From Massariosphaeria phaeospora (lineage: Eukaryota; Ascomycota; Dothideomycetes; Pleosporales), in contig JAADJZ010000004.1 in NCBI GenBank assembly GCA_011032825.1, positions 1 to 64,000 of the forward strand: a DNA stretch of 64,000 nucleotides, read 5' to 3'. Shown in pieces: positions 21,401 through 32,646 of the stretch (position 1 is its first letter; each line of letters starts with the position of its first letter). The notes beneath the pieces are model-generated. The model saw only the letters and a list, made by a program, of their open reading frames with translations. It had not been told where the DNA came from and ran no database searches. Made by a program: the position numbers and the translations under genes.

Positions 21401-24400
21401 TCTTATGAGCTAATTCAAACAGCGGCATACGTCTTGAACCGAACACCAACTAAAGCGCTGCAATGGAAGACACCGTACGAGATCGTTTAGAAAACGAAGC
21501 CGAAGGTTCAGCACATGCGTCCAATTGGATGTCGAGCTTACGTTCTCAACTAATCACTCAAGCGCGCGGACAAGCTCGAATCGAGAGCGCTTATTGGCCA
21601 CCTAGTTGGCTACGACTCTACCAACATATTCAGGATCTAGCTACCTACCAAGGACTAGGTCATACGCACACGAGACGTCGTTTTTGAACTTACGAAATTC
21701 TACGAAGACCTGCAAGGCTACGCTCAAGAATCAGTAATTGAAGAGGTTATTGAGCTTCTATCGTTTCCAGAGGAGTTCGAGCTAGACGACATGGCCATCG
21801 AAGACCTGTTGACGACACGACAACGCTGTCAACGACAGAATGCAGACGCACCTGCGCTCTCTGAGTCACAGGTGGGGGGTAAAGAAATAGAGCAGTACAA
21901 CAATAGACTGTTGACACCAGGTCTCTCAACTCCAGAAGGACGAGATGGACGAAATCAGAACGATTCTCTGTCCTCAGATTTAGAGCAACACGCTCTGGAT
22001 GAGCAATTAGCTTACGAACAACTATCCAACGCATCACGAGGATCTTAGGAACTTTCTGCAACTCAGATTGAAGGCTATATACCTAATCGACATGAGAACA
22101 ACGCTCCAAAACGTCGAAACCTTGATTTTAGCACTGACAACGTCATCGAAGGCCCACGACGTACACGACGAAATGCTAATCTCTAAGCGCCAGAGAGATG
22201 GCACTCTTACGCCGTCTCATACGGAGGATTAGTTGACAACTACTTTAGAGCTTTCTCAACTGCCTTGAAGGCTAAGCCGACAACAAAGATACACCGTTCG
22301 CAGGTGCCGAGAGCTCCTCGATCATATCAGGAGCTCGAATCTTATCTGTTTGGAGAGCAGTTTCGACAAGCTGCGCAGAAAGAGTATCGTGAGATATGGA
22401 GCAAAGGTTGCTTCGCTAGAACGACACAAACAGCAGAGACTGCTAACGCAGAGGTGCTACCCCTGATGTGGGTATTCACATACAAGTTCGATAAGGACGG
22501 CTACCTCTATCGATTCAAGGCACGACTTGTCGTCCGCGGCGACCTACAGCAGCCATATGGAGATACCTACGCTGCTACACTAGCTGCTCGAACATTTCGA
22601 GCACTCATCGCGATAGCCAATCAATTCGGATTAGAGCTACTTTAGTACGACGTACCGAACGCGTTTCTCAACGCTACACTCAATCGAAAGCTCTACGCCC
22701 AGACACCAGATGGTTTTAAGAAAGATAGAGAGCTACTACAGGTGCTGAGAGCCCTGTACGAACTAAAGGAATCACTGCTTTTGTAGTACAAGGACCTAAG
22801 AGAGACACTGAAGTCTTTGGGCTTAACGCCTATATCAGGATTTCTATGCGTCTACGCCAACAGCTGGTTGATTCTGTTCGTCTACGTTGACGATATCGTT
22901 ATGGCTTTCCACCCATCAAACAGGCATCTACACTAAGAATTCGAGAAGAAGCTCGACGAGCATTATAGCCTTAAATGCCTTGGAGAACTCAAGTGGTTCT
23001 TGGGCATACGCGTCGTTTGAGACACCAACGCACGCACGATTCACTTAGTACAGGACGCTTACATTGACAAAGTTGCCGCTAAATACAACATTATTTCTAC
23101 TGGCCGCCCTTCTGAGGTGCCTATGCTAGTAAACTACCTAGAACAATCCCTCGAGGAACCGAACGAAGCTCGAACGAAGACCTATCAAGAGCTTGTAGGC
23201 TACCTTGCCTACCTGACGCAGTATACACGACCTAATCTGGCTCGCGCTCACGTCATCTACGCTTCACATTTGACCAACCTGGGTCAAGCGCACGTCGAAT
23301 CTATTCGAAAGGTGTGGCGTTACATTTTTGAGACAAAGTACCGAGCTCTGCAGGCTCAAGCTATTGACGAAGCAGAGATACAAGAGTATCTCGCTACACC
23401 ACAGGACTATCGCGATCCTATTTTCTTTGGAGCATTTGATGCCTTCTTTGCCGACGACGTTGAGACGCGCCGAAGCTCTCAAGGATACGTATTTCAGCTG
23501 TTTGGCATGACTGTTGACTGGAAGTCGACACTCCAACGCACTGTCACGAAATCAACGACTGAAGCAGAGCTGCTCGCTCTATCACTAACTGGATCAGAGA
23601 TGGAGGAGTGGTGCCGCCTGTTCAAAAGACTGTCCTTGAAGCTAAACCAGACGCCTATTATCTAGTGTGACAACCAACAGACAGTGGGCATAGTCACGAA
23701 GGAGCAGGACAAGCTTAGTACCAAGCTTAAACACGTCGACATTCACTAGAACTGGATCCGCCAAGAGGTTGAGGAGAACTGCCTCTACGTCCACTGGAAG
23801 CCCACGAACCAAATGCCTGCTGACGGCATGACGAAGATCCTTCCTCGACAGAAGCACGTTGAATTTGTACAGCAACTCCACCAGATCGATATTCGTTCAA
23901 AGGTTCGTGCGATGGAGAACAACGCCTGAGAGGTTCATCCTTACGTCGTGAGACGACTACAGGATGAGGGGGTGTGTTGCGGTTATGAGGAGAAGCAGAT
24001 CACGTAATGGTGTTCTAGTGCTACTTCCTCACTTATCGAGTACCTCTTACCTCAGCTGTATCATAGATACGTCATGTAAATAGACCCTGCTGCTGGCCCT
24101 TCGAGAGGGCAGCACGAGCAAAACAACACAACAGAACAATACACAATACTTTTGTTTTCACTGCATTCTACACTGCAACAGTTAGTGACACACATCCATG
24201 AGCCCAAGCTGGATATCATACCTCGCTAACCTCTGCTTTGGAAACTTCTGCAATGGGTCGCTTCTTCGAACCGTAAGGTTTCACCGTCGGAAGTCGTCTC
24301 TTAGTGACCATTATAGAATTGTCCGAGATAACCTCGTATCTTCCCTTGACCGATTCGTGGCTACTCTTGTCCCCCTGCTTCTTTACTACTTCTATGTTGT

Positions 24401-24512
24401 TCTTCTCAGATGCTTTGCGGAGAGCTCCAGGAAAGAAGGCCCTGATGTCGCTCTGGCGTGGATCCGTGGTACTGTCCTTCAGCGTTCTGCATGGATGGAG
24501 ATTCCATCCAGC
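18495..24512 (-). CDS. Host gene (3' part) whose intron carries the Copia element
   Basis: Two exons can be joined: 24512-24222, reading ...VSKAEVSE and ending before donor GTATGA, and 18743-18495, reading LCTKKPCMNMSRDYH... to TAG. The 5478-bp intron between them contains the whole Copia (18763-24180) plus its duplicated target. Without those 5423 bp the intron is 55 bp, normal here, phase 0, with branch point CACTAAC. The first exon shows QSDIRAFF, a textbook PCNA-interacting (PIP) motif, then Lys-rich text. The last exon is a coiled coil (VQLKAELAATT, VVTLAKELEACEALI). The 5' end is not defined: in-frame TAGs lie just upstream (24513), so another intron or a lesion precedes. I do not recognise the family. 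Whether a 5.4-kb intron still splices is unknown. Confidence 0.55.
18763..18968 (+). repeat. Copia 5' LTR
   Basis: 206 bp, starts TGTTGC and ends GCAACA, with the target copy GTTAG just before it. No difference to the 3' LTR was seen on base-by-base reading. Confidence 0.97.
18969..18980 (+). other. Primer-binding site, half-tRNA type
   Basis: GTTATGAGCCCG directly after the LTR is complementary to the anticodon stem-loop of initiator tRNA-Met (GGGCTCATAAC). This is the half-tRNA priming known from Drosophila copia, rather than pairing to the tRNA 3' end. Confidence 0.75.
19139..23929 (+). pseudogene. Copia gag-pol, one frame with 17 internal stops
   Basis: The whole polyprotein (ATG 19139 to TGA 23927, 1597 codons) stays in one frame without any indel, but I count 17 internal stops: 13 TAG, 3 TAA and 1 TGA (e.g. 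19658, 20486, 20708, 21065, 22643, 23663). Domains in order: gag (DDWHKWLFIRKD, ELWQYVDP), knuckle CPCGLKHYWVNC, protease (WILNPGSNTHVINS; canonical Asp is Asn), integrase (HSGKKAIEKL, CTVC; TDNERGYG; EQNGLAERAG), reverse transcriptase (FVYVDDIVMAF) and RNase H (TKSTTEAELLALS, CDNQQT). Stops fall at Gln and Trp sites, as RIP makes them. The catalytic YVDD is intact. Confidence 0.93.
23975..24180 (+). repeat. Copia 3' LTR
   Basis: 206 bp, same sequence as the 5' LTR, followed by target copy GTTAG (24181-24185). Confidence 0.97.
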
Positions 24513-26721
24513 CTATTCCGCCCACCTCCGCCCCTAGACTCTGGATTTTCTCCAAGGTGGCTAAGCTCATAGATTTGTAATACAATTAGCTACCTTAGGT
24601 TTAATAGATCGTCAGGCCAAGGCGCGGAGGGGTTTAGTCTCTAAGATTAGTGGCAGATAAGGCGCAGCTGGCCCACATCTTCAATGCGTCATCGATTCAT
24701 CAATATTTCCTCTCCAACCGCTTATAGATAGCTAACCTATACAAGTTACTATGGGCGGGATATCCGACTTGGCGCCCATGGAAATCTCCGGAGGTTGCCC
24801 ATGGGCGAATGGAGGATTCCTTCTCCATCCATGCCGAACGCTGCTGTCCTTGTGCTTGGTGACGGGGTTGGCCTTGATGTCTATGTTAGCAAGTCGAACA
24901 AAAGATAATGTGCTCTTTTGAACCTCCCACTCCTGGTAGTACGTCCCCAACTACGGTTAGGAATTCCTAACCAGACGTCCAGGACCTGAAAGACCGTTCC
25001 CAGCAAAATCGGTATTGAGGCCAATCAGCCCCCGGGCCCTTGGTTAGGATTCCCTAATCATGAAGAGGCGCAAATTGACGAAATGAATTGACTGCACAAG
25101 AACATACCTTGTGTGGCTGCATTTTCCTCACAGTGAGAGCTTCGTGTCGTCTTCGAGGAGTAGGGGATTCGAGAGGAAGGCGTGTGGTTAGGGACCCCCT
25201 AACTCACGTTGGTGGAAGGGTTGTTTGTTGGGATAGAGTTCTGAAGAGTTGGTGGGCCGGAAAATGTTGCGGTGGATTTAGAGATCCGTTGGGGATCGGG
25301 GTGGGCGTTGGGGTGGATTTGGAGACCCGTTGGGGCTCTGGGAAACTGTTGGTGCAAAGGAGGTCGCAGTGGATTGTAGGAGAGACGTGATGCAGGAGAG
25401 ATGAGAGGCTTTATGTGTCTACACTAGGGGCTAGCTAGTGGAGGGGTGTCACGTGTCTGTGTGTCTGCGGAGGGGAGAGATAAGGGAGATGGATTATATG
25501 GTTTTACTGCATGCTCCTAGCAGCATACGAAATACCAGCACGCGTTCAACAGGTACCGTTAAAACTGCAAAACCCCGCTGGATATAGTACGCTAGTTAAT
25601 GTCGTACTAGGGATGCCACCGCTGCGGCATCATTCAGTTGCTAGATATTACTATGTTCTGGACAGCATAAGAGATTCTAGCACGTTCTAAGAGGCACTAA
25701 AAACTCTACTATTGCATCCAATATGCTTAGTAGGGTTGTACTTGAGTGGACTGCAAGCTAGGGTACGATATATTTGAGGTAAACAGTAGTATCATAAAAC
25801 TTGTGTATTATGCTAATATGAACTTCGTCGTTAGTGCTAACTTGCCTTAAGTGCACCCCGCTATCTTAGCAAATCGTACAACGACATCGCTCTATGTGCT
25901 TAGCCTAGTAGAGTTTTGTAAAGATGGTACATTTGCACTAGATTGCTATTCAAATTCTGTATACTGTTAAGAGAATCGCGCGTGGCTAAGAGTTATTGAG
26001 GGGGTATAAAGAGTATCGTCTCTATACCATTTGAAAGTCGATAGTGGTGGTAGGACTTTCCGTTGCCTGCAGATCCCATTTGATGTTTGCGATAGACTTG
26101 CCGCCCGTAGTCTAACTCCCATCTGCTCTTGCCATCGTTACTGCTGGGAACGATGCCTCGGTCAACAGCAGCGTTACCTGTCTCTAGAGGTCGAGTTGTT
26201 GTGAGCGGTTCACAGTAGTGAGGCGTGTTTCCGAGTTGAGGTAAGCCGTGATTCCGTGAACACTGAATAGTAGGGAGATCAGACTACAGCGGCGATGTTA
26301 CACTGTAGGCGAAATGAGTTAGGGCGTTGATAATTTTGTGGCAGTGAACGCGAGATACACTCCGAGTCCCACCTAAGCGATTCACTTCCAGGCTTCACTT
26401 GTGGTAGCGGTGGCGAAATCTGCGCCGACACGTGAAGAATGCGCGTCCTGTCACCTTGTCAGAAATATGATGAAGGGAACCCTTCGACCTGGCCCACCGT
26501 TGTGTCGTCGGATCTGCTAGATAAAAATACAGTGCGATCACCCGCCGTCTAAGATCAAAAGATATTCGATGCGTTCGCGAAAAAGAAAGACTTCGGCAGG
26601 GACACGACAACACTGGGGAGGCGGCTGTTTGGGGAATTCCCCTTCAACTTGAGAGCGGATGGAATGATCAAGAAGAAGCCTGCCCTGTCGCGAACCGAAT
26701 GCACAACATGGCGCTTGCTCT
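24513..26721. other. Intergenic; three near-palindromic GGTTAGG sites, otherwise no gene recognised
   Basis: GGTTAGGAATTCCTAACC (24955-24972) is a perfect 18-bp palindrome. Weaker relatives follow at about 25041 and 25184. An imperfect tandem duplication of a GGTGGATTT...CCGTTGGGG unit lies near 25270-25340. The 25.1-25.4 kb open frame looks compositional. From about 26552 a plus frame (KIFDAFAKKKDFGRD, LGRRLFGEFPFNL) reads like protein and could be an upstream exon of the next, decayed gene. Confidence 0.4.
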
Positions 26722-27641
26722 ATGCCCCAACGACGCCCAGACGAGGGCGCCGTAAAGAAGCCGGATCCCCGTAAGAATAAGACTGGAGGCACCAAGGCCG
26801 AGGCCGTAGCAGGTCCCAGCACAAAGAGTGGTGCAGTAGCGGTGCCAAAAGCAGCAGCAGTGCCAAAAGCAACAACCGTGGAACAGGAAGAGTCAGCCGT
26901 GGATAAGAAGGAGATAGTTGTCCAGAAGAAAGCAGCTTCCGGAACACCCCCCAGCCAAAGCTCGCCGATACAGAGAAGAAGCTGGAAAGATCTAGAGACA
27001 ACCTCAAGACAGCAAATAAAACCATCGCCGTGCTCAAGGATCGTCTAAATAAAAGAGACGCGAAGGTGAAGACGATTAGGGGACACCGCGAATCTTTCAA
27101 GGGATATCTGTTCAAGCTCATAGCAGATCGCAATATGCCGATTTCAGATAGGCTGAGAGACTACGAAAATGATTCTACGGATGCCAGCGATCCTGATGAC
27201 GAGGGACCCAGTGATGAAGATAGTGGCGAGGACTCTAGCAGCAGCGGGAGCGAGGATAGCGAAAACGGGACTGATGGGGACGGCAAGAACTCCGTCAAAA
27301 GCGAGAAGGATACCGGCATTACCAAAGGGATCGACGAGGCGGACAACGACGACAACAATAACTTATATAGCGACAACAACAGCGAGAGTGCCAATGATGG
27401 CGCCAATAAACCACAAGCGAATGGATAGAAGAAGAAGAAGAAGAAGCAACCTGACGCACTGGAGATCTAAGTGAAAAAGGAAGAGGATTCATAGAAGAAG
27501 AAGGGAAAGGAAAAGGACGAAAAGAAGGAGAAGCAGCGAAGAAGTCGAGGAACCCCACGTAGATAAACAACGAGAAGCGGGAGATGGCGAGTTCACACTG
27601 ATAGACATTTAAGGAAGCTCGCAATTGAAGCAGCACTCTGA
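26722..27641 (+). pseudogene. Decayed Lys/Glu-rich coiled-coil protein gene
   Basis: ATG 26722 opens a Lys/Ala-rich frame (MPQRRPDEGAVKKPD...). At a run of six C (26947-26952) the protein-like text jumps frame and continues as PKLADTEKKLERSRDNL, then LKDRLNKRDAKVKTIRGHR, an acidic stretch (DASDPDDEGPSDEDSGED) and Lys runs. After 27426 four more stops (27426 TAG, 27468 TAA, 27492 TAG, 27564 TAA) break the Lys-rich tail, which reaches TGA at 27639. All four can be CAG/CAA changed by one C-to-T. The C6 shift could be a real indel or an assembly error. The family is not recognised. It is convergent with the next decayed gene. Confidence 0.5.
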
Positions 27642-27870
27642 AGGGAGGGAGGTTTCTAAGAGTGAGGAGTTACAAATGTAGCCTCCTGCTAGTCAAGGTA
27701 GATATGAATGCAAAGGCGACATGATTAGAGATGCCGTTAGCTACACGTCCTCGTGCCTACTGTGTTGCTTCCTCGTTTTCCTCTCCCTTCTCCTCTCTTT
27801 TCTGACCTTTTTATCTTTGACCTTTTGTGCTTCTTTTCCTTCTTCTCCTCCTTTCCTATAGACTCTTAGT

Positions 27871-29047
27871 TCAGTTGTGGTTTAGCTCTTTTAGCTTTTT
27901 ATCCTCCTTGTGTTTCTTTGCGGAAACATTATCGTCCTGCTCTTCACGCGACCGCTTGGATATGCCTTGCTCTGACTGTATCGGCACTGTGCTTTGAGAT
28001 TAGTCCATGATTGTACACTTCGATGAGTGGTACCTACTTGTATCTTCTTCGAGTTCATCAAACCTCTTGATGAGTTCGCGATGGGAGCGTAATCGCTGGA
28101 TTATCACGAATCCCACGTCCTCTGCACTCTCGTCCGTGTTCTCTCCTATTGCCTCTGCTAGCTCGCTGATATTGATACGCTCTACCATTACATCAATCAA
28201 TAGTGATATGACATGATAGAGTGTGAAACCATGGTCGGCCTTGGTGTTCGGTGCCTCGATGTATGTTAGCAGCCAGAAAATCGGAAGTGTAGAAGTAACG
28301 TACTTCTTTACCGGGGAAATACACTGCGTGCTTGCCCTGTGACGATATCCGCTTGTACCAGTCTCTAACCCTACCCAAGACACGATCTTGATGTGCGGAA
28401 ACCTTTGTCAAGTCCGTGATCTTCCCACCTTCTTTGACTGCCACGCAGAACCCGCTCTAGATGCCTTCGTCCTCGACAATGAACGTCAAGGAAAGGATCT
28501 TTTCCAGGCACACCGCCAAGGCCACATCTGGGTCGACCGTCGGCAACACAACGACGTGCTTGACGTGGCTTCCCAGCATACAGGTATTGTGATCGACGAT
28601 GACCCAGTCTGACGGCAGGTCCATAGTCGCAAACGCCAGCCTGAAGGCGTTGTGGTCCCATCTATGGTCCCAGGAATTCCCGTCTTGCCCAAGACCACAC
28701 AAACCACGGTTGGTATGGACCGTTATCCCGTTCCTAGTAAGTACCGCATCGTATAATCGCCACGCATTCGCCATAACGTCCCACATTGTGTCGAGTCGTT
28801 CGGCTCGTTCAACTGCTGCTTCCCAGGAATAGTCGCCTATTGCTCTTGTTAGCCAGTGTCCCGTAAGCAATGTCAGGATTTGTCTAAATAACACACCAGT
28901 TGCGTGCTTCGCGTTGATCAGTTCTTTCTGGACCTGTTCTTCGGTCATAGAATCACCCCCTTTGAGCAATTTACCGACTAGCCGGGCTGCAGTGGTAAAG
29001 TCCACTTTGTGAGGCGCATAGTCTTCGCCTAGAGAAGTAATTGGCAT
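27871..29047 (-). pseudogene. Hypothetical gene with two Gln-to-stop type lesions
   Basis: From ATG 29047 (MPITSLGEDYAPHKVDF) one frame runs to a TAG at 28457-28459 and continues in the same frame (SGFCVAVKEGGKITDLTKV). A 49-bp intron (28255-28303; GTACGT donor, GCTAAC branch) joins PGKE to APNTKADHGFTLYHV. A TAA at 28000 follows MD, and the frame again continues (SQSTVPIQSEQGISKRSREE...KKHKEDKK), a nuclear-localisation-like tail ending at TGA 27871. Both internal stops need only one C-to-T from CAG or CAA. No domain is recognised. The unmutated gene would encode about 370 residues. The lesions could also mean that the true protein is shorter. Confidence 0.55.
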
Positions 29048-29706
29048 CTGAGTGGAGACATTGGCAATGAACCAAGGGAGCGTATGTATTGTTATTGTAG
29101 GTAGACACGCACGCTCGAAAAAGTATGAAATAAGAACTGGATGGGTTGACCAACTTACCCTGAAGTAGATGTACTGGCTTAGAAGTAAGATATTCCCAAG
29201 ATTTCTGCGCTCAATGTAAGGTTTTCGACCTCAGCCCCAATTAGGACTTCCGAATGTAGTTGGTGAAGTAGTCTCAGGTTGGTAACTTGGTCGTTCGTGT
29301 TGGGGACCCAGAAAATATGGCGTGAGATCAGCCCACGTTGGTGAGTGGCTCCAGAGTTGGTGTAGCAAGGAAGGAGAAGGGTGTAGGAGGCTCGAAGATC
29401 TAGAGCAGTAGAACTTTTTATATAGATTGACGCTAGTTGACTAGTTGAGGTTAGCGCAAGCTCGAGGTGAAGGCGATTCGAAGTAAAGGTAAGCAGAGAT
29501 GGGATGGAGATAGGTAGTGGTAAGGTGAAGGTAGATAGAAAAATGGGGAAGACAGATCAGGCTCAGGAGAGATCTTAGACAGTATCAAAAGGGGTATGAA
29601 GATAAGTTTAAGCGGCTGAGGCTTTTTTGCATAAGGACAGAATTGAGTCAGATAGGTACTGTTAATAACTGAGCTGGCTTGTTGGACAGAAGTTACCTAT
29701 CTATAC
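29048..29706 (-). other. Upstream region of the decayed gene; possible lost first exon
   Basis: On the minus strand 29155-29400 reads protein-like (HIFWVPNTNDQVTNLRLLHQ, GAEVENLTLSAEILGI) and ends near a GGTAAG donor at about 29150, with an acceptor CTCAG just before ATG 29047. It has a TAA, no ATG, and does not join in frame. A TATATAAAAAG box lies at about 29412-29422. It may be a 5' leader exon or a further decayed coding exon. Confidence 0.3.
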
Positions 29707-32030
29707 CTACCCCAACCGGATCTTCCTCTTCACCTTCGGCGCAGTCTCGAACCACTGCCTCAGCACATCCGCATCCACCATATCCCGCGCATTCCCGCCC
29801 GCATCCGAACTCAGAATAACGTCGGTACTCCAGTAATTATCGTTAAGACAGCCATACATGTGGAAACAACCCACGCGTTCGTAATGCTCGCCTTTGTCTT
29901 CAACAAGCAGAACATACGCGTGTGGGCTCTGAAAGGTGATATCTCGATGGTTGGGCGAGAACCTGTGCAATGAGAGCGAGGGGAAGAGGATGCCGAGGTA
30001 CTGCTTTTTGAGCAAGTCCACCCACTGGTAATTCGTGATGTCGACCGATAGATGTAGCTTTGCGAAACCAGCTGTGGTGTCGTTGATTGGGACTTTCACG
30101 TAATAGCCAGTGGGGTCATTGATGCTCTCGCGTTTCCGTGTAGGCTGGAGCGTGATGTGTGTTATAGAGCAAGTAATGGTCCAGGCTTCGATGTGGATAA
30201 ACCTTGCGTAGTGGTCTATTGTGGACAAATAACCGGGCAAGTCGCTGAATTCGGGGAAACTTCGTATCTCGCCACCTGACTCTTCAACCCATACTAGGGG
30301 GCCGTTCACTCTCGAGCGGAGCAGATACAGCGGGTTGAAAAAATGATTCGCCAACTTCCCACTCTGCCATCCTGACCACGACCAGCTAGGAAACTGTTTT
30401 CTTCTTATCCCACCTTCAAGATGATACCAAAACAACCCCCCGAGGAACGACTCTCGAGCAGATCTCTCGATTTGGGTCGGCTTGGAACTTCCATTACCTT
30501 GGAGGAATGGCGGTAGAATCGGAACCCCGGAAAAGCTATAGACCTTGAGGGACCCTTTTTCGAACGCGTGGTATACCCCTCGCATTGCGTTGAGCGTGTC
30601 TTCCGGATATGAAAGCTCTCGTTGATAGTATTCAGCCAGGTACCGCATGATATCCCAGGGATTGCTACCGGGAAGCTTGGCTTCGAATGAACCTGGTGGT
30701 ACATGTGCCTTGAACTTGTTCCGGCGTTCAGTGTGCATCTTCTCGAGTGGAAGCATCAGTGACTCAGCACAATGCATACTACTGCACTCATAGAAGACTT
30801 GGTGAGGTGTGAATATAAGGCGCCGTCGCGATAAGATTCCTTCTTGATAGGTCCTGAAATAGGATTAACATATATCAATGATATTCTGAACTCAACTGAC
30901 CATCCGCGGCTAGCCCACCTAGATTGCAGGAGTGACCAATTGGCATGCGGCATTGTTTGAACAATACGTCTATTGCCGATATCCAACGCATGTTGCCGTA
31001 TTCTTGGTGTGCCGTTGACGCCAGGAAGACCATATCTCGAATCTTCGCCAGCTGCTGCAACGATAGTTATCTGGGCCAAGGAGTAAACCAAGTCCATTTG
31101 CCGTATCTGTCGATGCTTGTCTTCGCTGTCTGACTGATCGATACAATATTTGTCAACCCAAAGATACCGTAAAGAAAGACATTTTGTGACATGGATGCTG
31201 TCTTCGATAGTCTTGGGTAGGGCGGGTAGAGTTTTTCGACTGCCCATTCCACCTGCCTCTGCTGAGGCTTCTTCCGGAACTGGTCTTCCCCATACGTAGG
31301 ACAAGGCTGCGAATGCGCATTCCAATGGAGCATCTACGATCATCCGTGACTCGCAGTCAATGACCTTCAGGGATTTTATAAGATTTGTGTCAGTTTTTCC
31401 ACAGGTTGTTGTGTGGTTGGTGTAACAGTAGTTCCACCACTGTGTCGCTATATCCATATCGAAAAAATCACGATCGAGGAGTCGCACCGAGAGTAAGCTC
31501 GACTGGTTTGCCGAGTCCGATATACAGAGATACCCTGTCTCCCTCAATGAACTAGACATCCGTTCAATCGCACTATTGCTGCCATTGTTCGCGTCAGAAG
31601 GCGGTACTTTGACTAGACCCAGCAGGATTGTGTCACTATGGGTCGACAACTGCTGCGGGCTAAATCTAGCATAGGCACGATTGGAGGAGAAAGCGCGTAA
31701 GTAAACTCTGCGGGCGTGTCTAGGAATGGCATCGTCCGCCGCCGTTTGTGGAGGAGTTGAAAGACTGAACAGTCGACAGAGAGCACACTGGGATGATTTC
31801 AGCATATCAATTAATCCGAGGTCTCCATAAGATACCCCGAGTTCATTCCTTATCTTGACTCGGGATATCTTGTCGAAGTCGATGGCTGCACATCTTGAGC
31901 ATAGCTGCTCGTTCGCGGGAAAGGTCGACGAGGATTCGTTCGTGGGTGTAGTAGTTTCATTTTCTGGAGGCGCATAGTTGTCGAGTTCGTCAAAACGGCG
32001 TTTTCGGGATTGCATTGTATGGTGCTCCAT
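29707..32030 (-). CDS. HET-domain (heterokaryon incompatibility) protein
   Basis: Two exons (32030-30901 and 30853-29707) with a 47-bp intron give 758 residues. The join restores the conserved block SRWASRGWTYQEGILSRR; without it the frame would end early. An N-terminal CSRCAAIDF motif is typical of the family. The HET domain begins at FAALSYVWG (about residue 240) and continues through LPKTIEDSIHVTKCLSLRYL, WVDKYCIDQ, MDLVYSLAQITIVAAAGED and the RGWTYQEG block. The long C-terminal part (FPSWSWSGWQSG, YLSTIDHYARF) is the usual variable region. HET proteins trigger cell death after fusion of unlike hyphae, often together with NLRs. No lesion is seen. Confidence 0.9.
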
Positions 32031-32646
32031 GGTGAAAGTAGAATTGGCGTGACACTAGAGTTTTGAACATGCGTATATAAGGATGATGCGCCCCTAGGCA
32101 ACTGTCTCAGTGTGGCTGTGCGTCAGATGTTGAAGGTTGCACAGAGGTGCCTGCACTGCCCGAAAGCCGAGTTCTCACTGCTTTTTCAGCGACAACGGCT
32201 GAGGCGCTATGCATACGTTACGATAGCGGTAACTCAAACCCAAACTATCTCTTTCAACCACACTGCATGATCCATAGCTGAGCAGCAGCAATAGCCCCTA
32301 CTACGGCTGTGTCCCAGATCGCTGTTCCGTCAGGCGGCCACGGGGGTTAGAAATAGCAATTGTTGTTGATTCTTCGAACTTACAAACCAACCGCTCGTCA
32401 CCATGATCTGCTGCGTACTCTTATACAATACGGGTTTCAAGAGAGGTTATATAGTTGGGTGTGCGAGTACGGAGTACATGTGTTCCAAGTGGTGGGGTCA
32501 AAGCGGATCGTCGGCTATTCCAGATATGGTCTAGCGTCGCCTTTTGCGGAGCTAACCTTGGTAAACTCTCGAACTTTTTCAAAATCATCTCCGCGGTCAC
32601 GGCCACAACCACGACCACATCTGCTACGCCACCAAAGCCAGCCACA
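32031..32646. promoter_or_regulatory. Divergent promoter region, HET gene / UTP11
   Basis: 616 bp between two divergent start codons. A TATATAAGG sequence at about 32073-32081 lies some 45 bp upstream of the HET start codon. No other element is convincing. Confidence 0.4.

Larger units (their letters stand above)
18763..24180 (+). mobile_element. Full-length Ty1/Copia retrotransposon
   Basis: 5418 bp with 206-bp LTRs at 18763-18968 and 23975-24180 (TGTTGCGG...CTGCAACA) that are identical by eye, and a perfect 5-bp target duplication GTTAG (18758-18762 and 24181-24185). A primer-binding site follows the left LTR, and a purine tract (ACAGGATGAGGGGGTG) precedes the right one. Base composition is near normal, unlike the AT-rich elements beyond 37 kb. 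It lies antisense to the host gene, inside its intron. Confidence 0.97.

Noticed and set aside
19139..23929. Amber (TAG) recoding or readthrough in the Copia polyprotein
   Set aside because: TAG falls at both Gln and Trp positions and is joined by TAA and TGA; the same pattern is in all TEs here. RIP of CpA explains it on both strands.
24955..25205. Interstitial telomere repeats
   Set aside because: GGTTAGG occurs as isolated palindromes, not as tandem TTAGGG.
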